A DNA stretch of 64,000 bases from Pseudorhodoferax sp. Leaf267 (GTDB lineage: Bacteria > Pseudomonadota > Gammaproteobacteria > Burkholderiales > Burkholderiaceae_C). Below, piece by piece: positions 24,246-35,055 of the stretch; position 1 is the stretch's first letter; each line of letters opens with the position of its first letter. Both the position numbers and the translations under genes were made by a program. The stretch is taken from the NCBI RefSeq assembly GCF_001422405.1, contig NZ_LMMV01000027.1:147513-211512 (forward strand), in the 5' to 3' direction. Below the pieces are notes generated by a model. That model was given only the letters and a program-made list of their open reading frames with translations, was not told where the DNA came from and did not search any database.

Positions 24246-24550
24246 TACGAACTGCCGCTCGTGACATTGGCCGCCAAGTGACCGGCGTGGGTACGTTTGG
24301 AAGGCGCCAGCTTGTCTGCGGTTCCAAGCGTCCGGCCGCCGTTCATCGCGCGGGCACTTTGCCTGGTCAAGAGAGCGCTTCATTGTTGGACGGCTGGCCC
24401 CTCGACTAGCTACCTCCTACTTCTGCCATGGGCGAGGGCCGGCCCCAGTCTCGCATCGCCCCCTGCACATGCGGCTAGCGCAGCTCCACTAGCCGACTGT
24501 GTCTACAGAGGGAAGACGTCCAGTCGGATAGCGCACGCTCAAACATAATC
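24246..24550. other. Right terminal region of the island
   Basis: No gene seen. The stretch holds a perfect 7-bp inverted repeat, CCGACTG at 24493-24499 and CAGTCGG at 24521-24527, plus CTAGC at 24407, 24476 and 24489. Such subterminal repeats could be recombinase binding sites. The junction with host DNA is at about 24,552, where comM sequence begins. Confidence 0.45.
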
Positions 24551-25159
24551 ATGGACGAGCTGGCCGAGTTCCCGAGGGCGGCGCTCGAGGCACTGCGTGA
24601 GCCGCTGGAGACCGGCAGCATCGTGATCGCGCGCGCGACCCGGCGCGCGGAGTTCCCGGCGCGCTTCCAGCTCGTCGCGGCCATGAACCCCTGCCCGTGC
24701 GGCTACCTGGGCTCGCCCCAACGCGCCTGCCGCTGCTCGCCGGACCAGATCGCGCGGTACCAGGGCAAGCTCAGCGGGCCGCTGCTCGACCGCATCGACC
24801 TGCACCTGGAAGTGCCGGCGCTGGCGCCGCAAGACCTGCTGCAGGCCCCGCCCGGCGAGGGCACGGCCGCCATCCGCGCGCGCTGCACGGCCGCGCGCCA
24901 GCGTGCGCTGGAGCGCCAGGGCAAGAGCAACCAGGCGCTGCAAGGGCAGGAGCTGGACATCCACCTGCAGCGCACCGACGAGGCCACCAGGTTCCTGAAC
25001 ACGGCCGGCACGCGGCTGGGCTGGTCGGCGCGCAGCACGCACCGCGCCCTGCGCGTGGCCCGCACGATTGCGGATCTGGCGGGGTCGGAACGGGTGGAGG
25101 TCGGCCACGTGGCCGAGGCCGTGCAATACCGCCGTGCCTTGCGCACGGCGACGGCTTGA
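24551..25159 (+). pseudogene. comM: 3' remnant of comM/yifB (Mg-chelatase-like AAA+ protein)
   Basis: The frame encodes the C-terminal 200 residues or so of a ComM/YifB protein, normally about 500 aa. ComM is a helicase-like AAA+ factor of natural transformation. Clear family sequence runs from DELAEFPRAALEALREPLET through FQLVAAMNPCPCGYLG and LSGPLLDRIDLHLEVP to the Mg-chelatase C-terminal domain (TRLGWSARSTHRALRVARTI). In intact ComM the DE is preceded by a hydrophobic LFL strand (Walker B). Here the preceding codons are unrelated, so the gene is cut exactly at that point. GC content jumps at the same place. comM is a known integration hotspot for genomic islands, so this is the island's right boundary. 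The 5' part should lie left of the window. Confidence 0.88.
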
Positions 25160-25163
25160 GCGA

Positions 25164-25997
25164 TCAGGCGTCGACGACTGGCCCGAGCGGCACGGACACG
25201 CTGACCGTTTCGCGCTCCTGCAGCGACTGTTCGATGGCGTGGTGCACCAGGTAGGCGGTGTCGATCTGCGCGTGCACCTCGTGCCAGATCGGGCGCACCA
25301 TCGCGCGCAGGCTGGAATACAGCTCGGACACGCGCATCAGCGACGGCACGCGCAGGCCGCGGTGCTCGATCGGTGCACCAATGGCCTGGATGTTCACGCC
25401 GCCACGGGCGAAGTGCTTGGCCAGCCGGGGTTCGGTCAGCGTGAACAGGTATTCGATGCCCTGGCGCTGGGCCATCGCCACGGCACCGAAATACAGGCTG
25501 ACCGGAATGTTCGGGAAGCGGGACATCGGGTTGCCCGGCTGGGCGGCCGCGCTGTCTGCCGTGGACAGCGCCACCGGGCGGCGGTCCTCGCCCTTGCGGC
25601 GGCGGAACTCACCCATCACGGCGAGCCGGGAGACTTCGGCGATGCGGTCGCGCGGCAAGCTGGCCGGGTCGATGATGCTGCGGTCCAGCGAATCCTTGCA
25701 GGCGATCTCGAATGGCAAGGGCGCCTGCGGGTTGCGCGGGTCCACCAGCACCACACGTGCACAACCCACCGGTCGCACGTTGTCATCGTTCGTCCGCACC
25801 ACGCAGTGCAGCGAATGGCGGTCGTAGACGTCCATCTCGCGCGCGTCGGGCCGCACCGGCTCGAAACCCAGCTCACGGGCGTAGACATCGTGGCGAATAA
25901 AATACACTTCGTCGCGCGCCGCATCGTCCAGCGCAGGCGACACGCGGAAATATTGCCCAAAACGCTCATTTACAGGGGTGGTCTTGGGGGTATTCAT
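25164..25997 (-). CDS. PEP-CTERM/exosortase system-associated acyltransferase
   Basis: 277 aa from ATG 25997; upstream in-frame residues are unconserved. It belongs to the LuxI-like/GNAT-fold N-acyl synthase group: DEVYFIRHDVYARELGFEP, then an acidic REMDVYDRHSLHCVVR, an EVSRLAVMGEFRRR core, and LYFGAVAMAQRQGIEYLF. The family accompanies exosortase (protein-sorting) loci in Gram-negative bacteria and is thought to acylate small molecules or exported material. No exosortase or PEP-CTERM protein is in this window. It faces the comM remnant, with 4 bp between the stops. Confidence 0.75.
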   Translation of the reverse strand: MNTPKTTPVNERFGQYFRVSPALDDAARDEVYFIRHDVYARELGFEPVRPDAREMDVYDRHSLHCVVRTNDDNVRPVGCARVVLVDPRNPQAPLPFEIACKDSLDRSIIDPASLPRDRIAEVSRLAVMGEFRRRKGEDRRPVALSTADSAAAQPGNPMSRFPNIPVSLYFGAVAMAQRQGIEYLFTLTEPRLAKHFARGGVNIQAIGAPIEHRGLRVPSLMRVSELYSSLRAMVRPIWHEVHAQIDTAYLVHHAIEQSLQERETVSVSVPLGPVVDA

Positions 25998-26255
25998 ACG
26001 AAGATGTGAAAAAAAGGGTTGTGTGTAGGCTGCGACTCGGTGTAGGACAATGCTATTAGTTTTTGTAGGTCGACTCCACCACAAATTGTCAGCAACCGTG
26101 AAAAGTTCCCTTGTGCGCGCAATTCACATCATCTTTTTTTGCGTGACACGAAGCCGCCCCCCTCTGTGAGCGGAGCTTGGCTGACCGCCAACTGACGGCT
26201 GCACGCTTGTTACAACCTGATCGGGCGAATTAGCAGCTTTTCCCGCCCGAATGGC
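25998..26255. other. AT-rich leader of the acyltransferase gene
   Basis: About 260 bp with no gene, strikingly AT-richer than its surroundings. TGTAGG occurs three times (in GTGTAGGCTG, GTGTAGGACA and TTGTAGGTCG), which may be regulator half-sites. It should carry the promoter for the leftward acyltransferase. Confidence 0.35.
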
Positions 26256-26281
26256 AAAAAGCCGAGGCACCAGGCCTCGGC
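26256..26281 (-). terminator. Intrinsic terminator of the glycine-zipper gene
   Basis: On the minus strand an 8-bp perfect stem, GCCGAGGC and GCCTCGGC, with a 5-nt loop is followed at once by TTTTT. It lies 44 bp after the stop codon of the gene ending at 26325, which it should terminate. Confidence 0.85.
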
Positions 26282-26324
26282 TTGCGGAAAACGGGGGTTG
26301 CGCAGGGCCCAGCCCTGCAACTGG

Positions 26325-26984
26325 TCAGCCTCGGGTCGCGACCACCCGGCCCGAGGCCGCCGCGATGCGCGCCACACCGCCTTGCACCACAACGGGGCTG
26401 CCGGCGGATACGGGTTCGGCCTGTTCCAGAGTCCGCACGCTGCCGTCTTCCATGCGCACGCGCACGGCGTAATGCGTGGACTGGCGGACCTTCTTTTCGA
26501 CCGCGTTGCCGGCCCAGCCGCCGCCCAGCGCGCCCAGCACCGTGGCCACGGCACGGCCGGAGCCGCCGCCCACCTGGTTGCCGACCACGCCGCCGACCAC
26601 CGCACCGGTCACGGCGCCGATGCCGTTGGCCTGCCCTTCATGCGCCACGGGCGTGGACGACAGCACGGTGCCGCAGTTGTCACAGCGCGCCGCGGCCTGC
26701 ACGACGGGTGGGGTGCTGCGCACGGGCGCGGGTTTGGCACGGACCGGTGCGGCGGCCGCTTTCCCGCCAGCCTCCGCGGGCTCCAGCGCCGAGCCCTGGG
26801 CGCCGCTGAGCCTGGACTGCAGGCCCGTTGCGGGTGCCGGCACGGCGTCGGTCAGGTGCATGCCCATGACCACGCCACCGAGCAGTGCGACCAGAAGGCC
26901 GAGCACACCGACCGCGAGCCACAGCGGGCGCGCGTTGGATGACTGGGTTGGGGCTGTCGGGATGGTTTGCAGTGCGTCGTGCAT
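26325..26984 (-). CDS. Glycine-zipper 2TM-domain protein
   Basis: 219 aa. One transmembrane helix sits near the N-terminus (LWLAVGVLGLLVALLGGVVM). A linker rich in Ala and Pro follows, then C-D-N-C-G (about residue 127), then the glycine-zipper segment IGAVTGAVVGGVVGNQVGGG continuing as a second glycine-rich stretch, and a beta C-terminus (YAVRVRMEDGSVRTLEQ). Family members (Rickettsia 17-kDa antigen/SlyB-like) sit in the cell envelope. This one is anchored by a helix, not a lipobox. ATG 26984 was chosen because 14 residues upstream are Arg-rich and unconserved. Confidence 0.8.
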   Translation of the reverse strand: MHDALQTIPTAPTQSSNARPLWLAVGVLGLLVALLGGVVMGMHLTDAVPAPATGLQSRLSGAQGSALEPAEAGGKAAAAPVRAKPAPVRSTPPVVQAAARCDNCGTVLSSTPVAHEGQANGIGAVTGAVVGGVVGNQVGGGSGRAVATVLGALGGGWAGNAVEKKVRQSTHYAVRVRMEDGSVRTLEQAEPVSAGSPVVVQGGVARIAAASGRVVATRG

Positions 26985-27147
26985 GGTGTCCTCTTCTACG
27001 GTTCGACATCGGGTTCGGGAACGCACGCGGCATTCCCTTGCGCACCAAGGCTATGCAACACAGCGCTCGCGCCGATGTCGGCTGTGTAATTCCGCGTAAA
27101 GAGTTGGTGACAGGCGGGAAACCCGTTCGGCGCGCGGCCGAAACCGC

Positions 27148-29922
<2,775 letters not shown>

Positions 29923-29950
29923 GGTCTCACCTGGGCATCCGTAAGGGGCC

Positions 29951-30027
29951 GGTGAGCGTCGTTGTTCGATCCCGAGCCTGGCGCCGGGCTGCCCTGCAGC
30001 CGCGGCGATGCAACGCTCCTCGGGGGC
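29951..30027 (-). ncRNA. SAH riboswitch upstream of metH
   Basis: Read on the minus strand, the segment begins CCCCGAGGAGCGTTGCATCG, continues with CCAGGCTCGGG and ends CAACGACGCTCACC. These are the conserved blocks of the S-adenosylhomocysteine riboswitch, in the right order and spacing. GAGCGTTG can pair with CAACGACGCTC, and CCCGAG with CTCGGG as the pseudoknot. This RNA class turns on ahcY and metH-type genes when SAH is high. The aptamer ends 28 nt before the metH ATG, close enough to control ribosome access. Confidence 0.9.
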
Positions 30028-30108
30028 GGCGATTTTATGGCGGCACGGATGCTGGCGCGTCATGGCGTGGACAAAGCACGACACGCCGGCCGCCGCCAAC
30101 CCGTCGTA

Positions 30109-30128
30109 TGGTGGCAAAAATGCCACCA
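30109..30128. promoter_or_regulatory. Perfect palindrome upstream of the PIN/RHH pair
   Basis: TGGTGGCA, AAAA, TGCCACCA: a perfect 8-bp inverted repeat with a 4-bp spacer, 16 bp before the toxin ATG. Size and place fit an operator bound by the ribbon-helix-helix antitoxin for autoregulation. Confidence 0.6.
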
Positions 30129-30144
30129 GTAGTAGCATTCCGAC

Positions 30145-30564
30145 ATGATCGTCGTGTTGGACACCAATGTCTTTGTCGGCGCTTGCCTGGGTGCTGGCGC
30201 GGCCCATCGCGTCGTGGCCGACTGCCTGCGTGGTGTCCACACGCCGCTGATGGGCGCGGCACTGTTCGCGGAGTACGAAGACGTGCTGGGCCGCGAAGCG
30301 CTGTTCGCCGGAAGCCGACTGACCGCAGACGAACGCGGTGAACTCCTGGACATTTTCGCCGCCACATGCCGCTGGACGCGCATCTACTACATGTGGCGTC
30401 CGAATCTGCCCGACGAAGGCGACAACCATTTGATGGAGCTTGCCGTGGCTGGCAATGCGGCATGCATCGTGACACGCAACCTGCGCGATTTCACCCGCAC
30501 CGAGTTGAAGTTCGCATCCATCCAGGTGCAGTCGCCCGAACAGTTTTTGAAGGAGTCCGCATGA
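30145..30564 (+). CDS. PIN-domain toxin (putative ribonuclease)
   Basis: 139 aa covering a PIN domain of the COG1569 type. Acidic residues line up as expected: [11 protein letters not shown] supplies the first Asp, [10 protein letters not shown] the Glu, [12 protein letters not shown] the next Asp, and [10 protein letters not shown] the last. PIN toxins cut RNA in a metal-dependent way. The stop overlaps the antitoxin's ATG (ATGA), an order (toxin first) seen in several such pairs. Divergent from metH with about 220 bp between, and preceded by a palindromic operator. Confidence 0.85.
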   Translation: MIVVLDTNVFVGACLGAGAAHRVVADCLRGVHTPLMGAALFAEYEDVLGREALFAGSRLTADERGELLDIFAATCRWTRIYYMWRPNLPDEGDNHLMELAVAGNAACIVTRNLRDFTRTELKFASIQVQSPEQFLKESA

Positions 30565-30785
30565 GCGCACTGACGATCCGACTTCCCGACGACAAGTACC
30601 AACGCCTCAAGGCACTGTCGCAGCAACGCAAGATGAGCGTGAACAAGCTGATCGACGAGATGGCCACCCTGATGCTGGCGGAGTTCGATGCCGAAACGCG
30701 CTTTCAGCTGCGCGCCGCGCGTGGTGCCGCGCAACAGGTGCGGGGGCTGGAATTGCTGGACAAGGCGGCTGGCAAGCGTTCCTGA
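30561..30785 (+). CDS. Ribbon-helix-helix antitoxin
   Basis: 74 aa. It opens with the RHH strand and helices [20 protein letters not shown] then [15 protein letters not shown], which form a DNA-binding dimer. The remaining C-terminal helix ([20 protein letters not shown]) would bind and block the PIN toxin. Its start overlaps the toxin stop by 4 bp, giving coupled translation. Confidence 0.82.
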   Translation: MSALTIRLPDDKYQRLKALSQQRKMSVNKLIDEMATLMLAEFDAETRFQLRAARGAAQQVRGLELLDKAAGKRS

Positions 30786-30795
30786 CCGAACGCCC

Positions 30796-31497
30796 TTACA
30801 CAGCGCCCTCGTCCACCACGTAATCCGGATGCAGGCGCCGAATTTCCTCTACCGCCGACAGCGTGCCTGACAGGTGCGCGCGCAGGGCCTCCTGCGCGGC
30901 TTGTGGACCGCCGGCTGCGATGCCGGCCACGATGGCACGGTGGTCGCGCAGGATGGAGGCCGTCTTGCCGGCCGTGGGCAGGTGCAGGCGCCGCAGCCGG
31001 TCCACATGGCCGGACACGCGGCCCACCAGGTCGACCAGGGCCGCCATGCCCCCTGCCTCGTACAGCAGCTGATGGAAGCGCCGGTCCGCCGCCACGAACT
31101 CGCCGTACTGCTGCGCCTCGGCCAGCGCCTGCTGCAAGGCGATCTGGCGCTCCAGGGCCTGGACCAGGCCGGCGGGCGGCTGCAACGCCAGCTCGCGCAC
31201 CAGCTCCAGCTCGATCGCGCGCCGCAGGAAGTGCGCCTGCCGCGCCGCACCGATGTCGATGCGGCTCACCAGCGTGGCGTGCTGCGGGAACACGTCGACC
31301 AGGCCCTCTTCGTTGAGCCGCATCAGCGCCTCGCGCACGGGCGTCTGGCTCACGCCGAACTGCTCGGCCAACTCCTGCCGCGCCAGCACCGTACCAGGCG
31401 CCAGATCCAGCGCCATGATGGCCTCGCGCAGCCGCTCCAGCACCTGCGGCGTGGCCAGCCGGGTGCGGTCGAGGCGGAACTTGGGCAGCGCGTTCAT
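30796..31497 (-). CDS. GntR/FadR-family transcriptional regulator
   Basis: 233 aa. The N-terminal winged helix-turn-helix is LRLREAIMALDLAPGT-like followed by LAEQFGVSQTPVREALMRLN, the hallmark GntR recognition helix region. The C-terminal 150 residues are an FCD ligand-binding domain (FLRRAIELELVRELAL, FHQLLYEAGG, RDHRAIVAGIAAG) with the metal-binding Asp/His pattern. It is transcribed away from the Bug-dehydratase-aldolase operon across an 84-bp spacer that carries a perfect palindrome. It is therefore the likely repressor of that operon and of itself, with a sugar acid as probable inducer. Confidence 0.88.
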   Translation of the reverse strand: MNALPKFRLDRTRLATPQVLERLREAIMALDLAPGTVLARQELAEQFGVSQTPVREALMRLNEEGLVDVFPQHATLVSRIDIGAARQAHFLRRAIELELVRELALQPPAGLVQALERQIALQQALAEAQQYGEFVAADRRFHQLLYEAGGMAALVDLVGRVSGHVDRLRRLHLPTAGKTASILRDHRAIVAGIAAGGPQAAQEALRAHLSGTLSAVEEIRRLHPDYVVDEGAV

Positions 31498-31518
31498 GGG
31501 GCGGGATTCTGCGTTGAC

Positions 31519-31536
31519 ACACTAATATATTAGTGT
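31519..31536. promoter_or_regulatory. GntR operator palindrome
   Basis: ACACTAATATATTAGTGT is a perfect 18-bp palindrome in the divergent spacer. A -35-like TTGACA (31514-31519) touches its left edge, so binding would block the rightward promoter. Confidence 0.75.
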
Positions 31537-31581
31537 TTCAATGCCGCCGCTACAAGCTGAACCACCGAAACAGGAGAGACC

Positions 31582-32571
31582 ATGCACCGTCGCACGATGA
31601 TCCACGGCGCGATCGCCACCCTGGCCGCCATGGCCGGCGCCCTGGCCCTGCCGGCCCTCGCGCAAAGCAGCTGGCCCACCGGCAAGGCGATCACCTATGT
31701 GGTGCCCTTCCCGCCCGGCGGCAACACCGACACGCTGGCCCGCGTGATCGCCCCGGCGCTGTCGACCGCGCTGGGCACGCCCGTGGTCATCGACAACAAG
31801 GGCGGTGCGGGCGGCAGCGTGGGCTCCACCTTGGCGGCGCGCGCCGCGCCGGACGGCTACACCATTCTGGGCGGCACCATCAGCTCGCATTCCATCAACG
31901 GCAGCCTGTACGCCAAGCTCGACTACGACCCCATCAAGTCCTTCACGCCCGTGGCGATGCTGGGTTCCGGGCCGCTGGTGCTGGTGGTCAACGCGAGCAG
32001 CCCGTACAAGACCCTGAACGAGGTGCTGGCCGCCAGCCGCGCCAAACCAGGCGGCCTGTCCTCGGCCTCGCCCGGCAACGGCACCTCGCCGCACATGGCG
32101 CTGGCCTTGCTGAGCTACCAGTCGGGCGTGGCGTTCACGCACGTGCCCTACAAGGGCAGCGGCCCGGCCGTGCAGGACGTGGTGGGCGGCCAGGTGGACA
32201 TGATGTTCGACACCACGCTGATCGTCGGCCCACACATCCAGTCCGGCAAGCTGCGGCCGATCGCCGTCAGCAGCGGCAAGCGGCTCGAATCGCTGCCCGA
32301 CGTGCCCACCATCGCCGAGGCCGGCCAAAAGGGCTTCGACATGGGCTCGTGGCAGGCGGTGTTCGCACCGGCCGGCACGCCCAAGCCCATCGTCGACAGG
32401 CTGCATGCCGAGATCATGAAGATCATCGCCACGCCTGAGGTGCAGGCGCGGCTCAGGGGCTTCGGCATGCTGCCCTCGGACATGACGCCGGCCCAGCTCG
32501 GCGACTACCAGAAGAGCGAAGTCGACAAATGGGCCAAGGTGATCAAGGCCGCCGGCATCAAGGCAGAGTGA
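31582..32571 (+). CDS. Bug-family (TTT) periplasmic solute-binding protein
   Basis: 329 aa. A signal peptide (AAMAGALALPALAQS) is followed by the Bug opening WPTGKAITYVVPFPPGGNTD and the conserved GGSVGSTLAARAAPDGYT. These proteins bind carboxylates or sugar acids in the periplasm for tripartite tricarboxylate transporters. A good ribosome-binding site (AGGAGAG) precedes the ATG. It is the first gene of an operon with a sugar-acid dehydratase, an RraA-like aldolase and a second Bug protein. No TctA/TctB membrane partners are encoded nearby, so it must use ones from elsewhere. Confidence 0.92.
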   Translation: MHRRTMIHGAIATLAAMAGALALPALAQSSWPTGKAITYVVPFPPGGNTDTLARVIAPALSTALGTPVVIDNKGGAGGSVGSTLAARAAPDGYTILGGTISSHSINGSLYAKLDYDPIKSFTPVAMLGSGPLVLVVNASSPYKTLNEVLAASRAKPGGLSSASPGNGTSPHMALALLSYQSGVAFTHVPYKGSGPAVQDVVGGQVDMMFDTTLIVGPHIQSGKLRPIAVSSGKRLESLPDVPTIAEAGQKGFDMGSWQAVFAPAGTPKPIVDRLHAEIMKIIATPEVQARLRGFGMLPSDMTPAQLGDYQKSEVDKWAKVIKAAGIKAE

Positions 32572-32575
32572 CCCC

Positions 32576-34306
32576 ATGACACGACGCACCTACGAGAGCC
32601 TGCGCAGCGCGCGCTGGTTCGCGCCCGACGACTTCCGCTCCTTCGGCCACCGCTCGCGCGTGCTGCAGATGGGCTATGGCTACGAGGACTGGGTGGGCAA
32701 GCCCGTCATCGCCATCGTCAACACCTGGAGCGACGCGAACCAGTGCCACACGCACTTCAAGCAGCGCGTGGACGACGTGAAGCGCGGCGTGCTGCAGGCC
32801 GGCGGCTTCCCGCTGGAGCTGCCGGCGATCAGCCTGTCGGAAAGCATGGTCAAGCCGACCACCATGCTGTACCGCAACTTCCTGGCGATGGAGACCGAGG
32901 AACTGCTGCGCAGCCACCCGGTGGACGGCGCCGTGCTGATGGGCGGCTGCGACAAGACCACGCCGGGCCTGACCATGGGTGCGCTGTCCATGGGTATCCC
33001 CTTCATCTACCTGCCGGCCGGCCCCATGCTGCGCGGCAACTGGAAGGGCAAGGTTTTAGGCTCAGGCTCGGACGCGTTCAAGTACTGGGACGAGCGCCGC
33101 GCCGGCCGCCTGAGTGACCAGGCCTGGAACGAGATGGAAGCCGGCATCGCGCGCAGCCACGGCACCTGCATGACCATGGGCACGGCCGCGACCATGATGG
33201 GCATCGCCGAGTCCATCGGCCTCACGCTGCCGGGTGCCAGCAGCATCCCCGCGGCCGACGCCAACCACGTGCGCATGAGCGCCGAATGCGGCCGCCGCAT
33301 CGTCGACATGGTGTGGGACGACCTCACGCCCGCCAAGATGCTCACGCGCGCCAACTTCGAGAACGGCATCGCCTGCGCCATGGCCATGGGCTGCTCGACC
33401 AACGCCATCATCCACTTGATCGCCATGTCGCGCCGCGCCGGCCACCCCGTCACGCTGGACGACTTCGACGACTTCAGCCGCCGCGTGCAGGTCATCGCCA
33501 ACATCCGGCCCAGCGGCGACGCCTACCTGATGGAGGACTTCTTCTACGCCGGCGGCCTGCGCGCGATGCTGGAGCGCATCCGCCCGCACCTGAAGACCGA
33601 AGCCCTCACCGTCAACGGCAGGACCCTCGGCGAGAACATCGCCGGCAGCGAGGTCTACAACGACGACGTGATTCGTCCGCTCGACAACCCGATCTACGCC
33701 GAGGGTGCGCTGGCCGTGCTGCGCGGCAACCTGGCGCCGGACGGCGTGGTCATCAAGCCCAGCGCCGTCGCGCCGCACCTGCTGCGCCACACCGGCCGCG
33801 CCATCGTGTTCGACGACTACCCCAGCCTGAAGAAGGCCGTGGACGACCCGGATCTGGACGTGACCGGCGACGACATCCTGGTGCTGCGCAACGCCGGACC
33901 CTTGGGCGCCGGCATGCCGGAGTGGGGCATGCTGCCCATCCCGACCAAGCTGCTGAAGCTGGGCGTGAAGGACATGCTGCGCCTGTCCGACGCGCGCATG
34001 AGCGGCACCAGCTACGGCGGCTGCCTGCTGCACTGCTCGCCCGAGGCGGCCATCGGCGGCCCGCTGGCGCTGGTGAAGACCGACGACCGCATCACGGTCG
34101 ATGTGCCCGCCCGCACCATCCACCTGGAGATCAGCGACGCGGAGATGGCCGCACGCAAGGCCGCCTGGACACCGCCGCCCCCGCGCTACGAGCGTGGCTA
34201 CGGCTGGATGTTCGGCCGCCACATCAAGCAGGCCAACGAGGGCTGCGACTTCGACTTCCTCGAAACCACCTTCGGCAAGCCCGTGCCCGAGCCCGATATT
34301 TTCTGA
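32576..34306 (+). CDS. IlvD/Edd-family sugar-acid dehydratase (L-arabonate dehydratase-like)
   Basis: 576 aa, the usual length for the family. Iron-sulfur cluster ligands are visible, including Cys125 in GGCDKTTPG and a Cys in HGTCMTMGTAATM. Conserved MGCSTNAIIHLIA and DARMSGTSYGG segments follow. IlvD/Edd enzymes dehydrate dihydroxy acids or aldonic acids to 2-keto-3-deoxy acids. Here the Bug protein and aldolase-like neighbours favour a sugar acid (arabonate/xylonate type) over branched-chain amino acid synthesis. It starts 4 bp after the Bug gene's stop. Confidence 0.88.
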   Translation: MTRRTYESLRSARWFAPDDFRSFGHRSRVLQMGYGYEDWVGKPVIAIVNTWSDANQCHTHFKQRVDDVKRGVLQAGGFPLELPAISLSESMVKPTTMLYRNFLAMETEELLRSHPVDGAVLMGGCDKTTPGLTMGALSMGIPFIYLPAGPMLRGNWKGKVLGSGSDAFKYWDERRAGRLSDQAWNEMEAGIARSHGTCMTMGTAATMMGIAESIGLTLPGASSIPAADANHVRMSAECGRRIVDMVWDDLTPAKMLTRANFENGIACAMAMGCSTNAIIHLIAMSRRAGHPVTLDDFDDFSRRVQVIANIRPSGDAYLMEDFFYAGGLRAMLERIRPHLKTEALTVNGRTLGENIAGSEVYNDDVIRPLDNPIYAEGALAVLRGNLAPDGVVIKPSAVAPHLLRHTGRAIVFDDYPSLKKAVDDPDLDVTGDDILVLRNAGPLGAGMPEWGMLPIPTKLLKLGVKDMLRLSDARMSGTSYGGCLLHCSPEAAIGGPLALVKTDDRITVDVPARTIHLEISDAEMAARKAAWTPPPPRYERGYGWMFGRHIKQANEGCDFDFLETTFGKPVPEPDIF

Positions 34307-34321
34307 ACCCGAGAGACCGTC

Positions 34322-35032
34322 ATGAAACAAGACACCCGCGACGCGCTGATGAAGGTCAGCACCGCCACGCTGTGCACCGCCCTGTTCAAGCGCGGCCTGC
34401 GCAGCCAGATGATCCAGAACGTGCGCCCGCTGAACCCTGCCGGCCCCAACATGGTGGGCGAGGCCTTCACGCTGCGCTACATGCCGGCGCGCGAGGACCG
34501 CAACGGCATCGAAGTCTTCAAGAACCGTGACCATCCGCAGCGCAAGGCGGTGGAGGAATGCCCACCCGGCGCCGTGATGGTGATCGACAGCCGCAAGGAC
34601 GCCCGCGCCGCCTCGGCTGGCGGCATCCTGGTGGCGCGCCTGATGCAGCGCGGCGCGGCCGGCGTGGTGACCGACGGCGGCTTTCGCGACAGCCCCGACA
34701 TCGCCAAGTACAAGATGCCGGCGTACCACGCACAACCCAGCGCGCCGACCAACCTGACGCTGCACGAGGCCATCGAGATCAACGGCCCCATCGGCTGCGG
34801 AGACGCACCCGTGTTCCCCGGCGACGTGGTCGTCGGCGATGCCGAAGGCGTGCTCGTGATTCCCGCGCACCTGGCCGACGAGATCGCCGCCGAGGCCACC
34901 GAGATGACGGTGTTCGAGGACTTCGTGCAGGAAAAGGTCATGGAGGGCCGCAGCATCCTGGGCCTGTATCCGCCGACCGACGAGAAGAGCCGCACGGATT
35001 TCGCCGCATGGCGCCAGGCCAAGGGCCGTTGA
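34322..35032 (+). CDS. RraA-like family protein, probable keto-acid aldolase
   Basis: 236 aa, 15 bp after the dehydratase. The RraA/HMG-aldolase fold is shown by VSTATLCTALFKRG at the N-terminus, the substrate-loop GGILVARLMQRGAAGVVTDGGFRDSPDI, and GDVVVGDAEGVLVIP near the C-terminus. The Arg in GFRD and the following Asp bind substrate and metal. RraA relatives include oxaloacetate decarboxylases and 4-hydroxy-4-methyl-2-oxoglutarate aldolases. In this operon the likely job is cleaving the 2-keto-3-deoxy acid made by the dehydratase. A true RraA (RNase E inhibitor) role is less likely given the context. Confidence 0.82.
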   Translation: MKQDTRDALMKVSTATLCTALFKRGLRSQMIQNVRPLNPAGPNMVGEAFTLRYMPAREDRNGIEVFKNRDHPQRKAVEECPPGAVMVIDSRKDARAASAGGILVARLMQRGAAGVVTDGGFRDSPDIAKYKMPAYHAQPSAPTNLTLHEAIEINGPIGCGDAPVFPGDVVVGDAEGVLVIPAHLADEIAAEATEMTVFEDFVQEKVMEGRSILGLYPPTDEKSRTDFAAWRQAKGR

Positions 35033-35055
35033 ACAACCCGAGAGGAGACAAACGC

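Noticed and set aside
24551-25159. The comM piece as a complete short gene
   Set aside because: It begins in the middle of the AAA+ core, lacks Walker A and the N-terminal domain, and has no ribosome-binding site before its ATG.
29923-30570. N-terminal extension of metH up to 30570
   Set aside because: The extra residues run through the SAH riboswitch and antisense to the PIN toxin gene. They have no methionine synthase similarity.
34322-35032. RNase E inhibitor RraA
   Set aside because: True RraA is about 160 aa and not in sugar-acid operons. This protein is longer and follows an IlvD/Edd dehydratase, so an aldolase-like role is preferred.
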